From NCBI GenBank assembly GCA_012960505.1, contig DUBC01000013.1:11332-75331 (forward strand): DNA of 64,000 nucleotides. Direction: 5' to 3'. Below, one piece after another: positions 37,363 through 45,218 of this stretch (positions are counted from its first letter, which is position 1; every line of letters starts with the position of its first letter). Source of the stretch: Verrucomicrobiales bacterium (lineage in GTDB: Bacteria; Verrucomicrobiota; Verrucomicrobiia; Verrucomicrobiales; DEV007). The notes under the pieces are model-generated. The model was given only the letters and a program-made list of their open reading frames with translations. It was not told the origin of the DNA and did not search any database. Both the position numbers and the translations under genes were made by a program.

Positions 37363-38172
37363 ATGTTGGGAAAAGATGAGCTCATAAAGTCATTGCAGGA
37401 AATCAATGATAAGAGGTTATTGAGTTCTGAAGTGACGACGTTACTTGCCCCGTTCAAGGAAGTGACATTTCCCTTAAGCCTTGAATTCATTTCACATTCT
37501 AGGTCCTTTGGAAAGCAAAAGGACCCGATCTATGATGGGGGGCAAACGGTCATTTGTAAGGTTATAGATATGGATATCGAATGTGCCGCACTATTTGAGT
37601 CTGAGGACAATGATATGATTGAGGAACAGAATGAAGGAGACTGTTTTGAGTTAATTGTCCGTTACCTTGATTACGATTCTCTGTACCAGCGTATTATTAT
37701 TGGCAAGGTCGGTTCCGTGACCGGACAAGATGAAGAAGGTATAAATAAGATTGATAAGGAACTAACTGGTTCGGTATCGAATGGTCCTGCAATAGGTGAA
37801 AATGAGGGCCCTGCTGATCGCATCGACACTGAACTGGAAATTGAGGCACCTCAACGATCTGATAATGTTACTGTAGAAGTTCAGAATCGGAAGCAGGACG
37901 CTTCGTCAGAATCAAAGAAAAAAAAGAGAACTCTTTCTTTCCGTAGAGCAATTTCCGTCAACCCGGATCAAGGGTCCGATCAGGATGATGGTCGTTCCAC
38001 GTACGAGGACGTTGCCGAAAGGGAATTTAAGAATGTGGTCGCGCCCATATTAATTGGTGTGGGCTTGATTTTTTGCTTGAACGGAATCTCGAGGATCACT
38101 GAAGGTGAAGGACCAGGTGCATTTTTTGTAGGTCTTATTTTAGCGGTGGGGGGGTATATCTTAAGATCATAA
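37363..38172 (+). CDS. Paralogue 1 of a novel three-gene membrane-anchored family
   Basis: About 269 residues from the ATG at 37363 (a TTG lies 9 bases upstream). A conserved N-terminal domain (about 1-115) contains SFGKQKDPIYDGG, the central ICKVIDMDIE and DYDSLYQRIIIGK. A charged, poorly conserved linker (about 116-225) and two C-terminal hydrophobic segments (VVAPILIGVGLIFCLNG and GAFFVGLILAVGGYIL) follow. No signal peptide is present, so the N-terminal domain should face the cytoplasm with the tail in the membrane. I do not recognise the family. Two paralogues follow in tandem, about 80 bases apart. Confidence 0.75.
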   Translation: MLGKDELIKSLQEINDKRLLSSEVTTLLAPFKEVTFPLSLEFISHSRSFGKQKDPIYDGGQTVICKVIDMDIECAALFESEDNDMIEEQNEGDCFELIVRYLDYDSLYQRIIIGKVGSVTGQDEEGINKIDKELTGSVSNGPAIGENEGPADRIDTELEIEAPQRSDNVTVEVQNRKQDASSESKKKKRTLSFRRAISVNPDQGSDQDDGRSTYEDVAEREFKNVVAPILIGVGLIFCLNGISRITEGEGPGAFFVGLILAVGGYILRS

Positions 38173-38254
38173 ATATAAAAAAATAGAATGGAGTCGTTCT
38201 AATGAAGCGAGTACTTTGTTTTATACTTAATTATTAATTTGTTAGTCATTAGTT

Positions 38255-39184
38255 ATGGAAAAAAAGAGTGAACTTATGAAGGCCTTGAAGGAGCTGACCG
38301 AGAAGAGGCTCCTCAGCAATGAAGTCGAGGTATTATTTGAACCTTACAAGAATGTTGTTTTCCCCTTGAGTCTCAGTTTTGTATCCTCTGAACGATCCTT
38401 TGGTTCTCAGAAGGATGCGACCTATAACGAAGGGTATAAGGTGATTTGCAATGCTGAGAATTGGAATGTTGAAGTGACTATATTATTTGCTCCGGAAGAT
38501 AATACTCTAGTTGAGTCCTATGATTCTGGTCAGGACTTTGAGGCGAACGTTCGCTTCATTGATTATGATTCCCTTTATCAGCGGGCAATTTTTGGAAAGT
38601 TAAGTTCTGAATTGGCTGCACCTGAAGAGGAAGAAGTGGCTGCACCTCTGATAGCGGAATCGGATCGATCTACAATAGAGACAACGGCATCAACTCCGAC
38701 AGAGGAGAGTATCGTTCCCGAGAAGGAAATTTCAGCTCCTGAATCTGAATCTGAATCTGAAGCACCTGAAATAGTAACTGAAGAGCCTCAGCGAAGTGCT
38801 GGTACGACTGGGGAGGTTTGGGGTTGGGATCCGGGCAATGAGGAGGGTCACAAAATAGCAGACACCCAAGAAGTAATGGATCTTGGGTCGGCACAATCAG
38901 ATCCTGTTCCGCCTCCAGTTCAAAGTTCCCAAGAAAGTCGTTATGTGTATACGCAATCAGAATCACAATTGTGGGAAGATGATTATGAAACAGATGAAGT
39001 GGAACAAAACAGTTCCCAATCGACGGGCTGTTCAAAGGGTTGTATGGAGAAAGTATCTGCTACCTGTTATGTTGTGGGTGTTCTTTTGATGCTTATGAGT
39101 AGAGGAGGGGGAACACAGATGTTGTTTGGGCTTTTTTTAATTGGGATAGGGTATACCGCTCAGAAAGCAACCCCCAAAGGATAA
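38255..39184 (+). CDS. Paralogue 2 of a novel three-gene membrane-anchored family
   Basis: 309 residues. The N-terminal domain aligns with its neighbours through LMKALKELTEKRLLSNEVE, SFGSQKDATYNEG and DYDSLYQRAIFGK. The linker (about 120-265) is strongly acidic and includes a Ser-Glu run (SESESEAPE) from a short in-frame repeat. The C-terminus has a Cys pair (CSKGCMEK) and hydrophobic segments ending LFLIGIGYTAQKA. No signal peptide. Same layout as the flanking genes; function unknown. Confidence 0.75.
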   Translation: MEKKSELMKALKELTEKRLLSNEVEVLFEPYKNVVFPLSLSFVSSERSFGSQKDATYNEGYKVICNAENWNVEVTILFAPEDNTLVESYDSGQDFEANVRFIDYDSLYQRAIFGKLSSELAAPEEEEVAAPLIAESDRSTIETTASTPTEESIVPEKEISAPESESESEAPEIVTEEPQRSAGTTGEVWGWDPGNEEGHKIADTQEVMDLGSAQSDPVPPPVQSSQESRYVYTQSESQLWEDDYETDEVEQNSSQSTGCSKGCMEKVSATCYVVGVLLMLMSRGGGTQMLFGLFLIGIGYTAQKATPKG

Positions 39185-39266
39185 TTGTTTTTCTATAAGA
39201 TACATTAGGCGTCATAAGTAGTGTTAGTGCATGTGTGACTGCCGCTTAATTTAAATCACTGTTTTT

Positions 39267-40196
39267 TTGAAGAGAAAAGATCTATTAAAATTTCTGAAAG
39301 GAGCTAAGGAAAATCGGCTCACGAATGTAGAGTTGGATGACTTTCTTGATTTATATGGGGATGAAGAATTTTCCTTAAAATTTCATTTTATTTCTCGTTC
39401 TCTTAGCTTTGGGAATCAGAAAGATCCTAAATATAACGATGGTCATGCCGTCATCTGTAACGTTGATGGTTTAGACGTTGAATGTTCTTTGTTATTTACT
39501 GTAGATGAGAAGGATCAGGCAGAAGCTCTTGAGCAGGGGAATGTTTTCAACTCTAGGGTCCACGTTCTTGACTACGATTCTCTCTACCAGCGAATTATTT
39601 TTGGAAATAAAGGCCCCCTAGAGGCTTTGGATTCTTTTTATGCAAATCAATCGAAGTCTGATAAAAAAGTTATTCCTGAAAATGATGCGGATCGCGCAGA
39701 CTTAATTGAAAAATCTCAGGTAGGGGTTCCGAAAGAAAATCTAGAACAATTTACGGAACCGTTAGTTCCCATTCAACCTCCAACGTATCCAGATAAACCA
39801 TTACCCCCAGCGTATCCAGACAAACCATTACCTATTCTTTTAGATAAGAATGATAGGGCGGGAGGTCTTCAAATTGAAGATGATGTGAATTCGGAGATTT
39901 TTGATGACTCTCATGGTGATGTGATAGAAGAATCGATCGAGGGTTCGGCGGTCCCTTCCAATGATACTTTGATCTATACGCAATCAAGCGCCGGTGCAGG
40001 ATGCGTTTCTGGATGCGTTTCTGGATGTTTCATTTCCATTGGTATACCCGTCACTTTGGTAGGGTGTGTTTCTGGGCCCGCTCCTGTTGGTTTTTTTGGT
40101 CTTATCCTTATTGGAATTGGTGTTGCTGTTAAATATGCTGGTTCCGAAGGCAATGAGTTCTCTTTAAAAAAAAAGTCTGGCAAAAAAATCAGGTGA
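39267..40196 (+). CDS. Paralogue 3 of a novel three-gene membrane-anchored family
   Basis: 309 residues from a TTG start. The N-terminal domain shows SFGNQKDPKYNDG and DYDSLYQRIIFGN as in its two neighbours. The linker contains a duplicated Pro-rich unit (YPDKPLPPAYPDKPLP). The tail has a duplicated Cys unit (GCVSGCVSGC) before a hydrophobic pair ending GLILIGIGVAVKYA. A Lys-rich end encoded by A-runs stops at 40196, yet a further membrane segment is encoded in the -1 frame immediately downstream (see next entry). Confidence 0.72.
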   Translation: MKRKDLLKFLKGAKENRLTNVELDDFLDLYGDEEFSLKFHFISRSLSFGNQKDPKYNDGHAVICNVDGLDVECSLLFTVDEKDQAEALEQGNVFNSRVHVLDYDSLYQRIIFGNKGPLEALDSFYANQSKSDKKVIPENDADRADLIEKSQVGVPKENLEQFTEPLVPIQPPTYPDKPLPPAYPDKPLPILLDKNDRAGGLQIEDDVNSEIFDDSHGDVIEESIEGSAVPSNDTLIYTQSSAGAGCVSGCVSGCFISIGIPVTLVGCVSGPAPVGFFGLILIGIGVAVKYAGSEGNEFSLKKKSGKKIR

Positions 40197-40386
40197 TAAT
40201 AATTCAAAATCCAATAAGGGGATCAATTGGGCTGTTCTGGGTTCCCTTTATGCGGCAGGTGCATTCTTATTGTTTCCAGGAATGACGGAAAGTAACGGGA
40301 TATTAATTCTTATTGGTTTAATTATAATAGGAATTGGCATTGCCTATCAAAAAGCAATGCATGACAGGAAGAAAGGATCGTCCTGA
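40189..40386 (+). other. Out-of-frame extension of paralogue 3 (extra membrane hairpin)
   Basis: Reading from TCA at 40189 gives 65 codons to TGA at 40386, with INWAVLGSLYAAGAFLLFPG and GLIIIGIGIAYQKAMHD. This matches the tail of paralogue 2 and the final helix of paralogue 3 itself (GLILIGIGVAVKYA). It joins the upstream gene if the ribosome or polymerase skips one base at the A7 run 40182-40188. No start codon suits it as an independent gene. It is either a decayed duplicate of the tail or a slippage product. Confidence 0.5.
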
Positions 40387-40422
40387 AGTTTATTTCAACT
40401 ATGATTTTAAAGAGATTTTCGT

Positions 40423-41382
40423 TTAATTCTTTTTGCGAGATAAAACGATAATTCCTAGGAGCAGCACTGCTGCGAGTGCGAAGATGCTAACGACCAATAG
40501 GTTGTTATTAGAGCTTTCGGCCGCCGCTGCTGGGGCTTCTTCATTAGATGTAACTTCGTTAGCGTTATTTTCGGGCTCAGTCTCTTGCTCCGTTGGTTCC
40601 TCTTTCTTAGGCTCTGCTTTCTTGGAAGATTCTCCTCCTTTAAATTCCCCCTTAGCTTCGAGGCTCTTTCCGCTTGCTAGATCAGCAAGGAGCATTGTCC
40701 ATACAATGGCACCCTCATTTTCCTTGCCGTTATGGCTCACGGCAGGAGCATGGACCCGAATGGTCATTCCTGCATCGCCGAACATTTCCTTCATCATAGT
40801 TGCGGCGAATGCGGCTTCTGTAGGATCAGGAGCTTCTTCCTTGTTCCCTTCTATTATAGCACTCAATTCGAACGTTCCTGAGGCTGTTTTTTTTAGGCTG
40901 AAGTCATTATTTTCTGAAAGCCCTTCTTCTCCTCCTAATTTTTCGATCCCTGATCCGAGAGAGGATGATTTCATGACTTCATTAATCTTGGTGATGTCAG
41001 ATAATCCAATAGTGTATATGGTTCTTTCGTACTTGCCTTCGCTGGCTTCCTTAAATTCAGCACTGGTCACATACTTTGATTTTTTTAATTCTTTGATGAC
41101 GTCTTCTGGTGCTTGGGAAAATGGAACCGATTCCTGATCTTCTGGTTCGGCGCCTTCTTCTCCTTCTTTGTCACCGTTTTCTTCAAGTCCTTCAAGGCCT
41201 CCGAATCCTTTCTCGAGGTTCATCATCGTTTTAAATTGCTTAGATAGGCCAACGTCAAAGACTAGCTTGCCGCTTCCGTCCTCATTAATCCAAATGTCTT
41301 GTTTAACGTCGATGCATCCTGTCACCAGTAAGGCAAAGAGTGCGATTGATAGGGATAAGATTTTATTTATGATTGTTTTCAT
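40423..41382 (-). CDS. Lipoprotein with C-terminal membrane helix
   Basis: 319 residues. A lipoprotein signal with lipobox LVTGC (Cys22) is followed by DVKQDIWINEDGSGKLVFDV, an opening also seen in LppM-like envelope lipoproteins. The middle is beta-rich, with an acidic low-complexity insert (EENGDKEGEEGAEPEDQE). A Glu/Lys-rich stretch (KKAEPKKEEPTEQETEPE) precedes one C-terminal membrane helix (NNLLVVSIFALAAVLLLGII) and a Lys-rich end. Double anchoring by lipid and helix is implied if both signals work. It converges with the three-paralogue cluster. Function unknown. Confidence 0.72.
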   Translation of the reverse strand: MKTIINKILSLSIALFALLVTGCIDVKQDIWINEDGSGKLVFDVGLSKQFKTMMNLEKGFGGLEGLEENGDKEGEEGAEPEDQESVPFSQAPEDVIKELKKSKYVTSAEFKEASEGKYERTIYTIGLSDITKINEVMKSSSLGSGIEKLGGEEGLSENNDFSLKKTASGTFELSAIIEGNKEEAPDPTEAAFAATMMKEMFGDAGMTIRVHAPAVSHNGKENEGAIVWTMLLADLASGKSLEAKGEFKGGESSKKAEPKKEEPTEQETEPENNANEVTSNEEAPAAAAESSNNNLLVVSIFALAAVLLLGIIVLSRKKN

Positions 41383-41629
41383 GGCGTTCTGGATTGAGCT
41401 CAGTTCAGAATTATTATTATAATAAAATGATGCTTATGAATACTAATTCTTTTTTTTGTTATATCTAATAAAGTTTTACTTATAGAGTGACCCCTAGTAG
41501 GGGCCAATTATAAAAAGTGGGTTAAATTATAAGGGCTGAAGGGAGTTGGTGATTTTTACGTGAAGTTTCATTTATTAAGAGTTTATTCATTTGTGGCTCT
41601 ATAGATTGCCAATGAAACTGTAATTAATC

Positions 41630-42250
41630 ATGGATAAAAAGATAGTAACGAGGATTAAATTAATGAATCCGGCATTGTGTGTTTTGATTCTATTAATGGG
41701 GGCCGATCTGAGAGCTGGTGATTCTGATCTGAGCGCTAGGGTGGTTAGAACCACAATCAGGGAGGGTAAGGTGGATATGTCCGTCCGTCTCTTCCGTGAA
41801 TTCGATTGGAAGAGAGCTAATTATATTTCCAAGAAGACTTTCCCAGGAGATGCCCCGCCATGGTTGCCTAATCCTCCGAGGACTAGGCATCAGTTGGTTT
41901 TTGGGGTTGGAGGAATTTTTGAATGGTTTCAGTTCGATTTTATTGAGATCGGAAATTATAAGTTTGTGGATGATTTCACTGTTACAGCGCAGAGGTTCGG
42001 AGGTAACGTTATTGTTGGAGTCTTTGACCCTGTCAAAAATGTATTACTCTTTGATGGGTTGGAGTATGTTCCCGAACTTCCGATTCCTGAAATTAAAATA
42101 AAGGCTTCCAATGATCTTGTGAATTGGATCGATATTAGTGGGCCGAAAGAAGTTTCCCGTGAATTTAATTGGGGAGATTCTATTTCAGTGAGCTTCGATC
42201 ACAAAGATAGAGGTTCTGAATATTTTTTGATTGAGGTAAATAATAAATAA
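41630..42250 (+). CDS. Small exported protein of unknown function
   Basis: 206 residues with a signal peptide after a short basic start (about 1-28, MNPALCVLILLMGADLRA). The middle part contains WFQFDFIEIGNYKFVDDFTV and no recognised motif. The last 60 residues (IKIKASNDLVNWID to EYFLIEVNNK) resemble the C-terminal W/FYR module of the three larger secreted proteins at 23.8, 29.0 and 34.9 kb, in a diverged form. About 250 AT-rich bases precede it. Confidence 0.65.
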   Translation: MDKKIVTRIKLMNPALCVLILLMGADLRAGDSDLSARVVRTTIREGKVDMSVRLFREFDWKRANYISKKTFPGDAPPWLPNPPRTRHQLVFGVGGIFEWFQFDFIEIGNYKFVDDFTVTAQRFGGNVIVGVFDPVKNVLLFDGLEYVPELPIPEIKIKASNDLVNWIDISGPKEVSREFNWGDSISVSFDHKDRGSEYFLIEVNNK

Positions 42251-42382
42251 GCGAAAGCTATCTTTATAGTTCTTTAAGTGGATTATTTGACGATATTTTC
42301 ATTAGATTGCATGGATTTCATATAGAGAATTAGACTCTAGACAGATTTGAGGTATTTTATTGTAACAATAAATCCCTCCACT

Positions 42383-43117
42383 ATGAAACCCTCACTTCTT
42401 CTAGTCTTCTTACTTCTTTTGGTAGGTTGCTCAAAAAACAATCAGAACAATGGTTCTGAGGATCCTGGTAATGATGGCCAGACCACTTTACAACCGAAGT
42501 TACCTAAAGTTGCAGATAAAGAGGCATCACCAAGTGCTTTTGAGTATTTGGTCCAAGGAGGGCAGATTATTATAACTGGTTATAACAAAGATTTTTTCGC
42601 GAAAGCGAAATCTGAAGGGAACGGTGGGGTTATAATTCCTGAGGAAATTGACGGAATGCCAGTAACGATTATTGGTAACAGGGCATTTTATCGTTGTGAT
42701 GGGCTCACGAGCGTACTCATACCTCCGACCGTGATTAATATAAGGCTTCAGGCATTTTCAGATTGTAAGAATTTAACTGATGTCGTTATTTCGGAGGGCG
42801 TGACTGAGATTGAAACTGCCGCTTTTATCCGGTGCCCTGAACTTAAATCAGTTACATTTTTAGGTGATGCTCCTCGTGTAGGCGAAGATATATTTTATTT
42901 CAGTCATCCTCATTTGGCAATTTCTTACATTCCTGGTACTGCCGGTTGGGATAAGAAGTTTTGTAAAAAACCAACGAGGCGTGTAACCATGGAGAAAGTT
43001 TCAGTTTCTGAAGTCTCAGCTAAGCCAGCCGAGGAACCAGCCGAGGAACCAGCCGAGGAACCAGCCGAGGAACCAGCCGAGGAACCAGCCGAGGAACCAG
43101 CGAATTCCGAAAATTAA
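42383..43117 (+). CDS. BspA-like leucine-rich-repeat lipoprotein
   Basis: About 244 residues from the ATG at 42383, which places the lipobox correctly (LLLLVGC). The body has LRR_5/BspA-type repeats (VTIIGNRAFYRCDGLTSVLIP, LQAFSDCKNLTDVVISEGVT) ending in VTFLGDAP and a solvent-exposed YIPGTAGW segment. A tail of six Ala-Glu-Glu-Pro units follows. BspA-like proteins mediate binding to surfaces or proteins. It is paired with a second, longer BspA-like lipoprotein 90 bases downstream. Confidence 0.85.
   Translation: MKPSLLLVFLLLLVGCSKNNQNNGSEDPGNDGQTTLQPKLPKVADKEASPSAFEYLVQGGQIIITGYNKDFFAKAKSEGNGGVIIPEEIDGMPVTIIGNRAFYRCDGLTSVLIPPTVINIRLQAFSDCKNLTDVVISEGVTEIETAAFIRCPELKSVTFLGDAPRVGEDIFYFSHPHLAISYIPGTAGWDKKFCKKPTRRVTMEKVSVSEVSAKPAEEPAEEPAEEPAEEPAEEPAEEPANSEN
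43031..43102 (+). repeat. Six copies of a 12-bp in-frame repeat
   Basis: The unit GAGGAACCAGCC repeats six times almost without change, encoding Glu-Glu-Pro-Ala at the C-terminus of the BspA-like lipoprotein. The near identity of the units points to recent expansion. It is a coding repeat, not a CRISPR array. Confidence 0.93.
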
Positions 43118-43206
43118 GACGCTTAGAAAGTTTCTAGGGTAGAAAAACGCTTGGCTCTAAGAATTATCTAAATACTTAAGGGATTGATTTAAACCGTTAA
43201 ACAGCA

Positions 43207-44313
43207 ATGAAGTACTTCCTATTTTTATTGACTTTCATTTTTCTTATAGGATGCGGTGGCGACAAGGATTCTTCAAAACAATCAGAAGAAAAGAAAGTTA
43301 TCGCGCCGAAGAAAACAGCTAATCAAGGACGAGTTGAGTTGATTGAGCCTATTCCAACTGATCCGAATTATATTTATGAAATCATTGAGAATAAAGCAGT
43401 CATTACAAAGTATAATGGGTCTGCAGAATCCTTTACTATTCCCGCCACTATTGAGGATGTCCCGGTAACCGAGATCAGGGCCAAGGCATTTGCGGGCAGT
43501 ACTACTTTAAAAAGTATTATAATTGGAGAAAATGTAACTGTTATTGGGCGTTGGGCATTTAGTGGATGTACTGGACTCTCCTCTATTGAGATTCCAAGCG
43601 GCGTTACATCTATTGGCGAATTGGCTTTTGATAATTGTTCAAATCTGGAATCTATCAATGTTGGTGATGATAATCAGTACTATTCAAGTGAAGATGGTGT
43701 CCTTTATGATAATGGAAAGACAAAAATAATTCAATGCCCTCTGGGTAAAACCGGTTCTCTGGCTGTGGCAAGAGGTGTGAGTTCTATTGATAACTACGCC
43801 TTCCGGTCTTGTGGTAGAATCACAAGTGTTGTATTCGGAAATGATATCAAATCAATAGGGGTCGGAGCATTTTATAATTGCGTAGGCTTGAATGCGGTCA
43901 CGTTACCTCAATCCATAAATTCGATTGGGGATATGGCTTTCTATAAATGCACTAATCTTTCGAGTATTACAATGCCGGCCAATATTACAACGATAGGGGT
44001 ACAAATGTTTGGTAATTGCTCAAGCCTCAGGCAAGTAAATGTTCCTGAAGGAGTCATTTCGATTTCCAAGGGAGCATTTTTTGAATGCGGGGATCTTGCT
44101 GAAATTACAATTCCTTCAACTGTCAGATCTTTGGGGAGGGGAGCATTTAGCCGTTGTGAGAATCTAGAGAGTGTGACCTTTTTAGGTGATGCGCCGTCAG
44201 CGAGTCAGGATTCCTTTGGTGGCAGTGAACCAACTATCTATTACAGTTCTGGAAATCAAGGTTGGGGAGATACATTTGCCGGTTTAGCTACTGAAGCTAT
44301 CTCTTCTGAATAA
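43207..44313 (+). CDS. BspA-like leucine-rich-repeat lipoprotein
   Basis: 368 residues with a lipoprotein signal (FIFLIGC lipobox, Cys17). About ten LRR_5/BspA repeats of 23 residues span residues about 75-340 (for example VIGRWAFSGCTGLSSIEIPSGVT). One is interrupted by a YYSSEDGVLYDNGKTKIIQCP segment, the usual DGVL island of BspA proteins. The end VTFLGDAPSASQDSFGG matches the neighbour at 42383. Surface-anchored adhesion or peptide binding is the likely role. Confidence 0.9.
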   Translation: MKYFLFLLTFIFLIGCGGDKDSSKQSEEKKVIAPKKTANQGRVELIEPIPTDPNYIYEIIENKAVITKYNGSAESFTIPATIEDVPVTEIRAKAFAGSTTLKSIIIGENVTVIGRWAFSGCTGLSSIEIPSGVTSIGELAFDNCSNLESINVGDDNQYYSSEDGVLYDNGKTKIIQCPLGKTGSLAVARGVSSIDNYAFRSCGRITSVVFGNDIKSIGVGAFYNCVGLNAVTLPQSINSIGDMAFYKCTNLSSITMPANITTIGVQMFGNCSSLRQVNVPEGVISISKGAFFECGDLAEITIPSTVRSLGRGAFSRCENLESVTFLGDAPSASQDSFGGSEPTIYYSSGNQGWGDTFAGLATEAISSE

Positions 44314-44324
44314 GATTAACGAAG

Positions 44325-44954
44325 TTATTTTTTACTCAGGTTAAGAATGTGAATTTCACGGAACTTGACCCATCCTGAGTGACCTTCTGCTCCATAAGTC
44401 TGAATTCCTATGGTTCCAGATTCGAGTAAATCCTTACGGGGAGATGGGTCCTTATACTCGACAATTAATTTCTCATTTAGCCATGCTTTAATTAATGGCC
44501 CAACGGCGCGGATTCGGAGTTTATTCCATTGTAACGGTTTTCGGATAGAGTCATCCTCATCTCCCTTGTCGAGCCAGCCGTTAAGGTGAAGGCCTACCGG
44601 TTCGTCAGCGACTCCTCTTCCTATGTTTAATTGGTAAGGATGGCCAAGAGCTTTAGTTTTTGATTTCCTGAAATAGACGCCACTATTATATTTTCCGTGT
44701 TCATCAATTTTAAATTCTAAACTCAAATCAAAATCTTTGAAGGTCCCTTCAGTTAATAGAATTCCACTGCGACTTGGATCGCCTTCTTGACCGCCAACGA
44801 TCACGCCATTTTCTACTTTCCATCTGGCTGAGCCAATGCTTTTCCAGCCGTTTAAATTTTTACCATTAAATAATTTAATGTGTTCACTTTTGGTATCTTC
44901 CGAGGATTGAGCGACTAAAGATATTGAAATGAGTAAAAGTAATAAGATCCGCAT
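44325..44954 (-). CDS. DUF1080 (3-keto-disaccharide hydrolase domain) exported protein
   Basis: 209 residues with a signal peptide (about 1-17). A single DUF1080 domain shows LFNGKNLNGWKS, WKVENGVIVGG, LSLEFKIDEHGKYNSGVYFR and GTIGIQTYGAEGHSGWVKFREIHI. The fold is a concanavalin-like jelly roll, and some members hydrolyse 3-keto-glycosides. The family is heavily expanded in PVC bacteria, often with Gfo/Idh/MocA oxidoreductases such as the one at 16-17 kb. The gene converges with the BspA-like lipoprotein gene 11 bases away. Confidence 0.92.
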   Translation of the reverse strand: MRILLLLLISISLVAQSSEDTKSEHIKLFNGKNLNGWKSIGSARWKVENGVIVGGQEGDPSRSGILLTEGTFKDFDLSLEFKIDEHGKYNSGVYFRKSKTKALGHPYQLNIGRGVADEPVGLHLNGWLDKGDEDDSIRKPLQWNKLRIRAVGPLIKAWLNEKLIVEYKDPSPRKDLLESGTIGIQTYGAEGHSGWVKFREIHILNLSKK

Positions 44955-45218
44955 ATTTAAAACACTTTTGATTTTTGTAATAAATTAGAATGAGTTGAGT
45001 ACGGTCTTACTGATATTATGAGATAATTTAAAGTAATTAGGAGATTGTTATAATATAAGGAGCTATTGATCCCTAAAAGGGATTAAATACATAGGTAACA
45101 GAGCTGGAAATATTTAAGACAAGAACTAATCATGAATATTGTTGCGAGAGAATATGTTTATGCTTTAATTAGTAATAGTTATTGGACCTGCACTGACAGA
45201 ATTTAAATTTATATAATA

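Noticed and set aside
40194-40202. TGA at the end of paralogue 3 as a further Sec codon
   Set aside because: It is followed in frame by TAA TAA, so readthrough would stop at once; the continuing homology is in another frame.
41491-41503. Palindrome CCCCTAGTAGGGG, and a similar ATCCCTAAAAGGGAT at 45069-45083
   Set aside because: Both lie about 130-140 bases before a gene and look alike, but the stems are 5-6 bp and only two were seen, too little to claim an operator.
43031-43102. Short regular repeats resembling a CRISPR array
   Set aside because: Units are 12 bp, contiguous without spacers and in frame within a lipoprotein gene.
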